DNA of 32,225 nucleotides from Deltaproteobacteria bacterium (lineage in GTDB: Bacteria > Myxococcota_A > Polyangia > Haliangiales > Haliangiaceae), in assembly GCA_019237945.1 (NCBI GenBank), contig JAFAOG010000400.1:1-32225 (forward strand). The letters run 5' to 3'. The notes under the pieces are model-generated. The model was given only the letters and a program-made list of their open reading frames with translations, ran no database searches and had not been told where the DNA came from. Made by a program: the position numbers and the translations under genes. Within the stretch, counting starts at the first letter, position 1, and the number at the start of each line of letters is the position of its first letter. Below are positions 8,333 to 14,916 of this stretch, piece by piece.

Positions 8333-8908
8333 ATGCGGCTCTCGATCCTCGACCGCGGCCACGGGCTCGTGGCGAAGGCGATGTTCGCGATGATGCGCGT
8401 TGTCGCGCGTCAGCCGGCGCCTGACGTCATCAAGACCTTGATGTATCGCCCGGACTTCTTCGGCACGCCGATGAAGGCGGTGTTCCAGGAGGCGATGCGC
8501 GGGCCGTCGGAGTGGTCGATCGCGGAGCGCGAGCTGATGGCGTCGTTCGTGTCGAAAGCGAACGAGTGCGAGTTTTGAACGCGCGCTCACGCCGCGGTCG
8601 CGGCGAAGGCATGGGGCGATGACGGCAAGGTCGCGGCGGTGCTCGCCGACGTCGACACGGCGCCGATCGACGACAAGCTGCGACTCGTCCTCAAGCTGCT
8701 GCGCACGCTGACGAAGCAGCACACGCTGTCGCCGGAGGACATCCGGCCGGTGCTCGCGGCCGGCGTGACGAAGACGCAGCTCGAGGAGGCGTTCGCGGTG
8801 TGCTTCGCGTTCAACGTGATCGACCGGCTCGCGGATACGTTCAAATTCTTCGTGCCGAAGTCATTCGCGTTCGGCGCCAAGATGTTGCTGTCGCGCGGCT
8901 ATCTGTGA
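8333..8908 (+). CDS. AhpD/CMD-family protein with in-frame TGA, candidate selenoprotein (CxxU)
   Basis: Read as one 191-residue protein with the TGA at 8576-8578 as selenocysteine 82. Upstream and downstream parts are in the same frame and together give a normal CMD-family length. The AhpD proton-relay signature is complete across the TGA: E67, then 11 residues, C79, E, F, U82, T, R, A, H86, that is E-x11-C-x2-U-x3-H. The family normally has Cys at the TGA position; it reduces peroxides or acts as a thiol-disulfide relay with a CxxC. Downstream helices (LRLVLKLLRTLT, then VCFAFNVIDRLAD) are well conserved in type and show no decay. The gene touches its small companion at the start and shares GTGA with the AraC gene at the end. 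Without selenocysteine machinery the product would stop at 81 residues, before the second active-site residue. A nonsense mutation or base error (TGC/TGT to TGA) is the alternative. Confidence 0.8.
8585..8610 (+). promoter_or_regulatory. Candidate bacterial SECIS hairpin
   Basis: Just after the in-frame TGA (8576-8578) lies a hairpin. The upper stem has 6 G:C pairs (8590-8595 with 8600-8605) and closes a 4-base loop GGUC (8596-8599). Below a 2x2 internal loop (8588-8589 and 8606-8607), three further pairs (8585-8587 with 8608-8610) are possible. The loop starts 17 bases after the TGA and begins with G, as expected for bacterial SECIS elements, where SelB reads a G-U in an apical loop. The E. 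coli fdhF element, as I recall it, has a GGUC within its loop at almost the same distance. GC-rich DNA makes chance hairpins common, so the hairpin supports the selenocysteine reading only together with the protein motif. Confidence 0.6.
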
Positions 8909-9768
8909 AGTCAACGCCCGCGATCCGCGAGCTGCCGTTTCAGCACAACGAAAAGCCCGGGCTCGGCTTCGAGATCTTCACGCTGCACGACCTCTACGAT
9001 CGCGCCGAGCGGCTCGGCTACGACCTCGTCACGCCGCAGCGCCCCGACTTCCACACGATCTATCTCGGCACGCGCGGGCGCGGCACGCATGTCGTCGACT
9101 TCTCGCCTGTGCCGCTCGGCGCGGGGTTCGCGACGATCGTCGCGCGCGGGCGCGTGCAGCAGTTCGTGCTCGAGCGACGGCCCGATGCGTGGCTGCTCCT
9201 GATCGAGCCGGCATTTCTTGCGGGCACGCCGGCGGTTCTTTCGCCGTCGCTCGCCGAGCCGGTGGTCGCGCTCGGCGATGCGGCTCCAGAGCTGCTCGCC
9301 CTGGCCGACCAGCTCGCGGTGGAGCAGGCGCGTCCGCTCGATGCGCAGCAGCCGGCGTTGCTCGAGGCGCTGCTGAGCGCCGTCCTGTTGCGGCTCGAAC
9401 GCCTCGTTCATGCCGATGCGCCGCCGGTGCCGGAGCTCGCGCGGTTTTTCACCATCCTCGAGCGCGACTTCGCCCGCACCCGCGCGGTCTCGCACTACGC
9501 GAAGCAGGCCGGCATCTCGCCACGCCGGCTCGGGGAGCTGCTCGGCGCGCACACCGGCAAGTCGACCAAGCAGCTGATCGACGACCGCGTCGTGCTCGAG
9601 CTCAAGCGACTGCTCGCGCACACGCGCCTGTCGGTCAAGGAGCTCGCCGACCGCACCGGCTTCGACGAGCCGACGAACCTCGTAAAATTCTTCCGCCAGC
9701 GGACCGGCCAGACGCCACTCGAGTTTCGCGCCGGGAACACGTTTTTACCATCCCGCCGCCGGTCCTGA
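8905..9768 (+). CDS. AraC-family transcriptional regulator
   Basis: A 287-residue protein with a GTG at 8905 that overlaps the TGA of the AhpD-like gene (GTGA). The N-terminal part (about 15-120) is the cupin-like sensing domain of AraC regulators (ending FVLERRPDAWLLLIEPAFL). The C-terminal 100 residues carry the two helix-turn-helix units: SHYAKQAGISPRRLGELLGAHTGKS, then VKELADRTGFDEPTNLVKFFRQRTGQTPLEFR. It is coupled with the candidate selenoprotein and probably controls this operon or the downstream metallo-beta-lactamase-fold gene. The ligand is unknown. A longer upstream open frame exists but runs antisense-like through the previous gene in another frame and is not needed. Confidence 0.92.
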   Translation: MKSTPAIRELPFQHNEKPGLGFEIFTLHDLYDRAERLGYDLVTPQRPDFHTIYLGTRGRGTHVVDFSPVPLGAGFATIVARGRVQQFVLERRPDAWLLLIEPAFLAGTPAVLSPSLAEPVVALGDAAPELLALADQLAVEQARPLDAQQPALLEALLSAVLLRLERLVHADAPPVPELARFFTILERDFARTRAVSHYAKQAGISPRRLGELLGAHTGKSTKQLIDDRVVLELKRLLAHTRLSVKELADRTGFDEPTNLVKFFRQRTGQTPLEFRAGNTFLPSRRRS

Positions 9769-9806
9769 CCTCGCCGCCGGGGCCCGCGATGAGTAGCTTG
9801 CTGCGC

Positions 9807-10670
9807 ATGACGAACCTCAAGACGCTCCTCGCCGCCTCCCTCTTCGCAACGCTTGCCTCGACCGCGCACGCCGATCCGAAGCCGCTCGAGGTCAGCGTGT
9901 ACACCGCGTCGCCGACCGGCTTCCTGGTCGACAGTACGATCATCTCGGGCGAGCACGACGCCATCCTGATCGACGGCCAGTTCGATCTCGCGGACGCGCA
10001 CCGCCTGGTCGCGCAGCTGCTCGAGTCGAAGAAGAACCTGACGACCGTCTACATCACGCACTACCACCCCGACCACTACTTCGGCCTGACCGTGATCAAG
10101 CAGGCCTTCCCGAAGGCCAAGCTCGTCGCGCTGCCCGCCGCGCTCGCCGAGATCAAGAAGACGGCGAAGCCGAAGGTCGCGCAGTGGTCGCCGATGTACG
10201 GCGCGCTGATCCCGAGCGACCCCGTGCTGCCGACCGCGCTCGCGAAGCCCGAGCTGACGCTCGAAGGTCAGACGCTCGAGATCCACGGCGGCGTCACCGG
10301 CGACGACGTCGACAACTCGTACGTGTGGATCCCGTCGATCAAGACCGTCGTCGCGGGCGACATCGTGTTCCGCGGCGTCCATCCGTGGACCGCGAACACC
10401 AAGCCCGAGCAGCGCAAGGCGTGGATCAAGACGCTCGACGACATCGCGGCGCTTCATCCGACGACCGTGATCGCCGGCCACAAGGATCCGAAGCTCGACA
10501 ACTCGCCCGCCGGCATCAAGCAGACGCGCGATTACCTCGAGGCATTCGATGCCGCCGTCGCCTCGTCGCACTCGTCCGCCGAGGTCCAGCAGAAGCTCAA
10601 GGCGAAATATCCGGACCTCCAGCTCGACGTGATCTTGCAGCTCGGCGCCGACGCCGCGTACGCAAAGTAA
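9807..10670 (+). CDS. Periplasmic MBL-fold metallohydrolase
   Basis: A 287-residue protein starting at the second of two in-frame ATGs (9789 and 9807). The chosen start gives a standard signal peptide, with likely cleavage after AHA (residue 22). The zinc motif is HYHPDH (85-90), followed by an Asp in VVAGD and a final His in IAGHKD. The ISGEHDAILIDGQF strand before it is typical of MBL hydrolases. Family members hydrolyse beta-lactams, lactones, thioesters or phosphoesters; the short insert pattern does not identify the substrate. It lies 38 bases after the AraC gene in the same direction, so it may be in the same transcript or be the target of that regulator. A perfect palindrome begins one base after the stop. 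Confidence 0.85.
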   Translation: MTNLKTLLAASLFATLASTAHADPKPLEVSVYTASPTGFLVDSTIISGEHDAILIDGQFDLADAHRLVAQLLESKKNLTTVYITHYHPDHYFGLTVIKQAFPKAKLVALPAALAEIKKTAKPKVAQWSPMYGALIPSDPVLPTALAKPELTLEGQTLEIHGGVTGDDVDNSYVWIPSIKTVVAGDIVFRGVHPWTANTKPEQRKAWIKTLDDIAALHPTTVIAGHKDPKLDNSPAGIKQTRDYLEAFDAAVASSHSSAEVQQKLKAKYPDLQLDVILQLGADAAYAK

Positions 10671-10671
10671 C

Positions 10672-10693
10672 GTGCGACACGCGCGTGTCGCAC
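10672..10693. promoter_or_regulatory. Perfect 22-bp palindrome between MBL gene and sigma54 activator
   Basis: Each half is GTGCGACACGC read from its own strand, so the whole 22 bases are self-complementary with no spacer. It begins one base after the TAA of the metallohydrolase gene. As RNA it could form a 9-bp stem with a 4-base loop, but no U-run follows, so a classical intrinsic terminator is not supported. As DNA it has the form of a dimeric repressor or activator site upstream of the regulator gene. Confidence 0.6.
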
Positions 10694-10696
10694 CCA

Positions 10697-10735
10697 ATGA
10701 TACGCACCGGGATACAGCTCAACGGACGTATCATC
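10697..10735. promoter_or_regulatory. Inverted repeat with 8-bp arms and 23-base spacer
   Basis: The arms ATGATACG (10697-10704) and CGTATCAT (10728-10735) are exact inverse complements. Their centres are 31 bases apart, close to three helical turns, so two bound protein subunits would sit on one DNA face. The right arm ends six bases before the GTG at 10742, which fits an operator for the sigma54 activator gene. It also argues against using the ATG at 10697 as the start, because that ATG would be the left arm itself. Confidence 0.45.
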
Positions 10736-10741
10736 ACGAGA

Positions 10742-12064
10742 GTGGCCGACACGTTGACGTTGACGCCGGAGCGGGGCCGCGACGATCACATCTCCGTAGC
10801 TGCGTTGTTCGTCGTCCTGGATTCAGGACGTCCCCGAGCGAGCACGCGCCATCTGCTACGCGGCATCGAGCGCGCGATCCTCGGTCGCGAACGCGAGCCG
10901 CTCGCCGCGCGCGCCAACGCGACGCTCCGCCTCGGCCTTCCCGATCCGCACCTCTCCGTCGAGCACGCGGTCGTCGAGCGCTCGCTCGGCGGCTGGCAGG
11001 TCCGCGACCTCGGCAGCAAGAATGGCCTCTCCGTCAACGGCGAGCGCCTCGCCCAGAAAGTCCTCGAGGACGGCGACTGGATCGAGATCGGCGAGACGTT
11101 CCTGCGCTTCCGCACGCTGAAGGTCTCGCCGTCGACCCCCGACGACATCACCGGCTCGCTCTCGGTCGTCCCGACGGTCGAGCAAGCACTCCGCCGCCTC
11201 GCCGACATCGCCCCCTCGACGGTCTCGGTCATGCTGCTCGGCGAGAGCGGCGTCGGCAAGGAAGTCGCCGCCCGCATGACCCACGAGCTCTCGGGCCGCG
11301 CGGGGGACTTCGTCGCCGTCAACTGCGCGGGCCTCGTCGAGACGCTCGCCGCCGCGACCCTGTTCGGCCACCGCCGCGGCGCCTACACGGGCGCGATCGA
11401 CGATCGCCCGGGCGCGATCCGCTCCGCGCACCGCGGCACGCTCCTGCTCGACGAGATCGCCGACCTCCCGCTCGCCACGCAAGGCACGCTGCTCCGCGTC
11501 CTCCAGGAACGCGAGGTCGTTCCGGTCGGCGAGACCGCGCCCCAACCGGTCGACGTCCGCTTCATCGCCGCGACCCACAAGGACCTCGAGCGCGAGGTCG
11601 AGGCCGGTCGCTTCCGCGTCGATCTCTATGCCCGCCTCGCCGGCCTGCGCGTCACGCTTCCGCCGCTCCGCCACCGCATCGAGGACCTCGGCACGCTCGT
11701 CGCGGCCGCGCTCGCCCGCCACGCCCGCACCGATCACCTCGGCCTCTCACCCGCCGCCGCCTGGGCGATGTGCCGCGATCGCTGGCCGCTCAACATCCGC
11801 GAGCTCGACCAGGCGCTCGCCGCCGCGTCCGCCGTCGCCACCGGCGCTCGCATCACGCTCGATCATCTCCCCGAGCAAGTCGCCTCGCGCGCGCCCGCCG
11901 CCGCCGTCGAGGTTGCGCGGCGCGAGGAGCTGATCACGCTGCTGCGCACGCATCGCGGCAACCTCGCGGCGGTCGCGCGTGCCCTCGACACGTCGCGCGC
12001 GCAGATCCACCGCCTGCTGCGCCGCTTCGATCTCGATCCCGACGCCTACCGCCGCAACGCCTAG
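10742..12064 (+). CDS. FHA-domain sigma54-dependent transcriptional activator
   Basis: About 440 residues from the GTG at 10742; an in-frame ATG at 10697 would add 15. Domains in order: an FHA domain at about 30-125 (GRE, then LSVEHAVVER, then GSKNGLSVNG), which binds phospho-Thr; an AAA+ domain at about 142-375 with Walker A GESGVGKE (167-174), sigma54-contact loop GAYTGA (213-218, Tyr replacing the usual Phe), Walker B LLLDE (234-238) and NIREL sensor 2; and a Fis-type HTH at about 395-430. The input is thus probably Ser/Thr phosphorylation rather than a receiver domain, as in many myxobacterial activators. The frame upstream of 10697 runs through the metallohydrolase gene in another frame and is not used. 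The gene ends 16 bases before the left end of the RAYT element. Confidence 0.9.
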   Translation: MADTLTLTPERGRDDHISVAALFVVLDSGRPRASTRHLLRGIERAILGREREPLAARANATLRLGLPDPHLSVEHAVVERSLGGWQVRDLGSKNGLSVNGERLAQKVLEDGDWIEIGETFLRFRTLKVSPSTPDDITGSLSVVPTVEQALRRLADIAPSTVSVMLLGESGVGKEVAARMTHELSGRAGDFVAVNCAGLVETLAAATLFGHRRGAYTGAIDDRPGAIRSAHRGTLLLDEIADLPLATQGTLLRVLQEREVVPVGETAPQPVDVRFIAATHKDLEREVEAGRFRVDLYARLAGLRVTLPPLRHRIEDLGTLVAAALARHARTDHLGLSPAAAWAMCRDRWPLNIRELDQALAAASAVATGARITLDHLPEQVASRAPAAAVEVARREELITLLRTHRGNLAAVARALDTSRAQIHRLLRRFDLDPDAYRRNA

Positions 12065-12080
12065 CGCGCGCGCACGCCAG

Positions 12081-12101
12081 TAACCCCCACCCAGGTTGCG
12101 G
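12081..12101 (+). repeat. Left terminal inverted repeat of RAYT element
   Basis: TAACCCCCACCCAGGTTGCGG. It matches the reverse complement of the right copy at 13306-13325 except for one extra C in the C-run. It begins 16 bases after the stop of the upstream activator gene. Confidence 0.75.
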
Positions 12102-12160
12102 CGGCGGCCGTTCCGCACCGACGAAAACGTAATCTCGTGGGCTCGGCGTCAGCGTGGCCT

Positions 12161-12206
12161 GTCCGGTGTCCGGCCGTGGGCCGGGCGCCGCGTCCGACAC
12201 CCGGAC
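12161..12206. repeat. Nested hairpin in left part of RAYT element
   Basis: An outer pair GTCCGGTGT (12161-12169) and ACACCCGGAC (12197-12206), with one bulged base, encloses a perfect inner hairpin CCGGCC-GTG-GGCCGG (12170-12184). Such imperfect hairpins are the usual recognition form for HUH/RAYT enzymes. It may equally shape the leader RNA of the transposase gene. Confidence 0.5.
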
Positions 12207-12257
12207 GCTCCCGTCCGCGAGAATTGCTCCGCCGAGCACTTAGCCGTGGCAAAGGGG

Positions 12258-13178
12258 ATGCATTGGGGTCGGCGCGTGACGCTGCCACGGCCGGTCTACC
12301 CAGGGTCCGCTTCCATGCTGACGCGGCGGTGTACTCAGCGGCAGTTCTTGCTGCGTCCCGATCGCGAGACGAACAACGCGTTCATCTACTGCCTCGCCGT
12401 GGCCGCGAAGATGTACGAAGTCGACGTCATCAACTTCGTCCAGATGTCGAATCACCTGCATGACTTGATCTATGACCGTCACGGGGTCGCACCGGCGTTC
12501 TACGAGCATTTTCACAAGCTGCTCGCGAGGTGCATCAACGCGCTGCGCGGTCGTTGGGAAAACTTCTTCGCCAGCGAGCATACGTCCGTGGTGCGCTGCG
12601 AGACGCAGGACGCACTGATCGAAAAGCTCACGTACGTCGCGACGAATCCTGTGAACGATGGACTCGTGGAACGCGTTGACGACTGGCCGGGGGCGAGTGG
12701 GTACCGCGCGCTGCTCGAGGGGACGCCCCTTCGCGCGACGCGACCGCGCCACTTCTTCGCCGAAGACGGCGACATGCCAGAGGAGGTCGAGCTCTTGCTC
12801 ACCATCGCGCCGGAGCTCGGTGATCGCGCGGAAATTCTCGCCGCCGTTCAGAGGCGTGTAGCCGCTGTCGAAGCCGAGGAAGATCGAAGGCGTGCTGCCA
12901 ACGGAATGCGAGTTCTCGGCCGCTACGCGATCTTGCGTCAGTCGTGGCGCGACTCGCCCTCGAGCAAAGAACCACGCCGCGGACTGCGGCCTACGATCGC
13001 GGCGCGCAGCCTCTGGGCGAGGCTCGAAGCGATTCAGCGCAAGCGCGAATTCGTTGCTGCGTATCGTAGGGCCCGACAGGCCCTTCTCGCTGGCGCACCG
13101 ATTCCATTCCCGTTCGGGACGTATGGTCTTCGCCGCCTCGTCGGCGTCGTCGTCGCGACTCCCGAATTTTCGAACTAG
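12258..13178 (+). CDS. REP-associated tyrosine transposase (RAYT, Y1_Tnp family)
   Basis: About 306 residues from the ATG at 12258; a GTG at 12246 is also possible. The N-terminal block PRPVYPGSASMLTRRCTQRQFLLRPD is typical of a transposase-like family that I recall as abundant in myxobacteria. The metal-binding HUH is in MSNHLHDLIYD, and the helix LTYVATNPVNDGLVE follows, as in PF01797 proteins, where a Tyr nucleophile cuts single-stranded DNA at hairpins. The C-terminal 130 residues (REILAAVQRRVAAVEAEEDRR and after) are a charged helical tail common in this subgroup. Such domesticated enzymes usually act on REP-like repeats elsewhere in the genome. Whether this one is active cannot be told; the frame is intact. 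Confidence 0.82.
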   Translation: MHWGRRVTLPRPVYPGSASMLTRRCTQRQFLLRPDRETNNAFIYCLAVAAKMYEVDVINFVQMSNHLHDLIYDRHGVAPAFYEHFHKLLARCINALRGRWENFFASEHTSVVRCETQDALIEKLTYVATNPVNDGLVERVDDWPGASGYRALLEGTPLRATRPRHFFAEDGDMPEEVELLLTIAPELGDRAEILAAVQRRVAAVEAEEDRRRAANGMRVLGRYAILRQSWRDSPSSKEPRRGLRPTIAARSLWARLEAIQRKREFVAAYRRARQALLAGAPIPFPFGTYGLRRLVGVVVATPEFSN

Positions 13179-13258
13179 CGAAATCGCGACTGTTGGCGCG
13201 TCCTCACACGAGGGCGCCGTCGCGGCGTGGCTAGTCGGTAACGCCGATCGATACCATC

Positions 13259-13289
13259 GGTCGCGGGTGCACGAAACGCACGCGCGACC
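13259..13289. repeat. Hairpin in right part of RAYT element
   Basis: The arms GGTCGCGGGTGC and GCACGCGCGACC pair over 12 positions with one mismatch around the loop ACGAAAC. It sits 16 bases inside the right terminal repeat, which mirrors the hairpin near the left end, though the two hairpins differ in sequence. Confidence 0.6.
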
Positions 13290-13305
13290 GGCGCTGCCGA
13301 CGATG

Positions 13306-13325
13306 CCGCAACCTGGGTGGGGTTA
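13306..13325 (-). repeat. Right terminal inverted repeat of RAYT element
   Basis: CCGCAACCTGGGTGGGGTTA, the inverse complement of the left copy at 12081-12101 with one base fewer in the G-run. The next 16 bases form a small hairpin (AGACCC, TGCC, GGGTCT at 13325-13340) that may help end transcription from both sides. Confidence 0.75.
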
Positions 13326-13344
13326 GACCCTGCCGGGTCTGACG

Positions 13345-14100
13345 CTACACCTCTTCGATCACGAGGCGGCCGCCGCGCTGCACGATCGTGAACCGGCGCG
13401 GCGCCTGGGCGCGCGGGGCATTCCACTGCGGCGTGCGCTCGACGTAGCCATCGCGGCCGTACGCGTAGCGGTCGGCCATCACGCGGGCGAGCATCTGCTC
13501 GCGTGTGCCCATCATCCACAGGAACGGCGCGAGCAGCAGCAGCTGGTAGGCGCCGCCGAGCAGGCCGTAGAGGCCGAACGCGATCGCGACGACGCGGGCG
13601 ACGCGCACCGAGACGTCCGTCGCGCGGACGAAGTCCATCTTGCGGGTGAGGAGGGCGCGCAGGATGCGGCCGCCGTCCATCGGCAGGGCCGGGATCAGGT
13701 TGAAGCCGGCGAGCACGAGGTTCGTGTAGCCGAGCCAGGCGAAGAGCGGGACGTGGGTCAGCGCGGCGAGGCCGAGACCGAGGCCGCCGAGGGCGAGCGA
13801 GACGGCGGGGCCGGCCGCGGCGATCGCGAGCTCGTGGTTCGCGGTGCGCGGGAGCTGGACCATCTTTGCGGCGCCGCCGAAGAACGAGAGCTCGATTCCG
13901 GAGACGTGGACGCCGAGCTGGCGCGCGACCAGCGCGTGGCCGAGCTCGTGGAGGACGACGGAGGCAAAGACGAGCGAGACGAGGAGCACGCCGGGCACGC
14001 CGCCGAACGCGACGAACACGAGACCCAGCAGGAACAGAAACGAAACGTTGGCCTCGACCGGAAAGCCGAGGAACGTTCCGATGCGCCAGGACTTGAACAT
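13345..14100 (-). CDS. Site-2 protease family (M50) intramembrane metalloprotease
   Basis: A 251-residue polytopic membrane protein. The zinc motif HELGH is at 51-55, inside a membrane segment (VLLVSLVFASVVLHELGHALVA). The third ligand is in NLIPALPMDGGR (D142). This is the short SpoIVFB-like form without PDZ or CBS domains; the soluble tail after about 190 is rich in Arg and aromatic residues. Such proteases cut membrane-bound anti-sigma factors or transcription factors; no such partner is adjacent. It lies 30 bases behind an unknown gene on the same strand, probably in one operon. Confidence 0.92.
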   Translation of the reverse strand: MFKSWRIGTFLGFPVEANVSFLFLLGLVFVAFGGVPGVLLVSLVFASVVLHELGHALVARQLGVHVSGIELSFFGGAAKMVQLPRTANHELAIAAAGPAVSLALGGLGLGLAALTHVPLFAWLGYTNLVLAGFNLIPALPMDGGRILRALLTRKMDFVRATDVSVRVARVVAIAFGLYGLLGGAYQLLLLAPFLWMMGTREQMLARVMADRYAYGRDGYVERTPQWNAPRAQAPRRFTIVQRGGRLVIEEV

Positions 14101-14130
14101 GCGTACAAGGTGCGCACGCGGTGTCGGAAG

Positions 14131-14868
14131 TCAAACCTGGTCGGATGGGGAGGCGGCGTGCACTAACTGGCCGAGACGGCGCGCGATCTCGTCGCGATCC
14201 TCGGATGCGATCCAGGGAATGGCGACGCGGCCGAGGTCGGTTCCGTGCGGGTCCGCGAAGCGGACGTAGTCGCCGCGCACGGTGATGCCGAAGCGCGAGG
14301 TCACGCGGAACTGGCGGAGCTCCTTGCCGTCGGGGACGACGACGCGGCCGTCGCGATAGATCGCGAGGGCGAAGCGAGCGCGATCGCGGAACAGGCGGCG
14401 CGCGTAGATCACGTAGCGATCGCCGTGGTCGGCAAGGAGGACCTTGTCGAGGCCGCGACCGATCTCGATCGCGCGCGTGACGTCGCCGGCGAGGTGAGAG
14501 AGCGCGTTGCGCAGGCGCTGCGCGAGCGCATCGAGACGCTTGAGGGCGGCGAGGCCGTTCGGATCGAAGAGCGAGACCGGTTCGATTCCGAACACGCGAC
14601 GCCAGGCGGAACCGGTCGGCGACGGGAGCTCGAGCCAGATGCCGATGTCCTCGCGCGGGACGTCGCGTGCGACGACGAGGTGGCCGGCGAGCTTGATCGC
14701 GATGCGGCGCTGCTTGGCGTCGGCGAGCGTCACCGTCTTGCCCTGGATGTGCAGCGAGCGGCCCGCGACGGCGAGCTCGAGCTCATTGGCCGCGAACGAC
14801 GCGCGCACGTCTCCTTCCCCCGTAGGCGCTTCGAGGGTTTGGCCGCCATCGTCCCCGCGATAGGCCAT
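14131..14868 (-). CDS. Hypothetical cytosolic protein upstream of M50 protease
   Basis: 245 residues from the ATG at 14868. The open frame continues upstream antisense to ettA, but that part is a high-GC shadow and is not counted. The protein has no signal peptide or membrane segment. Two beta-rich regions flank a helical middle: residues about 25-105, with ELAVAGRSLHIQGKTVTLAD, and about 160-230, with RYVIYARRLFRDRARFALAIYRDGRVVV. The helix is LKRLDALAQRLRNALSHLAG. I do not recognise a family. It probably shares a transcript with the M50 protease and diverges from ettA across 48 bases. Confidence 0.75.
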   Translation of the reverse strand: MAYRGDDGGQTLEAPTGEGDVRASFAANELELAVAGRSLHIQGKTVTLADAKQRRIAIKLAGHLVVARDVPREDIGIWLELPSPTGSAWRRVFGIEPVSLFDPNGLAALKRLDALAQRLRNALSHLAGDVTRAIEIGRGLDKVLLADHGDRYVIYARRLFRDRARFALAIYRDGRVVVPDGKELRQFRVTSRFGITVRGDYVRFADPHGTDLGRVAIPWIASEDRDEIARRLGQLVHAASPSDQV

Positions 14869-14916
14869 CGCACTCAGGGTAGCCGACGACGCGGCACGCG
14901 GGTATAACCGCCGGCC

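Larger units (their letters stand above)
12081..13325 (+). mobile_element. RAYT-type (IS200-like) transposase element bounded by inverted repeats
   Basis: About 1.25 kb between two near-exact inverted copies of a 20/21-base end. It holds one transposase gene plus hairpin-forming DNA on each side. The ends lie 16 bases after the stop of the sigma54 activator and 19 bases before the stop of the convergent M50 protease, so the element fills the space between two convergent genes without breaking either. Base use inside looks visibly more AT-rich (for example around 12830-12850 and 13150-13190) than in the flanks, which suggests separate origin. No target-site duplication is obvious. Confidence 0.65.

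Noticed and set aside
8570..8590. Programmed frameshift in the AhpD-like gene
   Set aside because: Both halves are in the same frame and no slippery run is present; the interruption is a single TGA.
8639..8908. Separate small gene starting at a GTG after the TGA
   Set aside because: It is in the same frame as 8333-8578, begins in the middle of a CMD domain and lacks the active site. Reading through the TGA explains both parts better, though a split pseudogene stays possible.
10672..10693. Intrinsic terminator of the MBL gene
   Set aside because: The stem is strong but no U-run follows; an operator is at least as likely.
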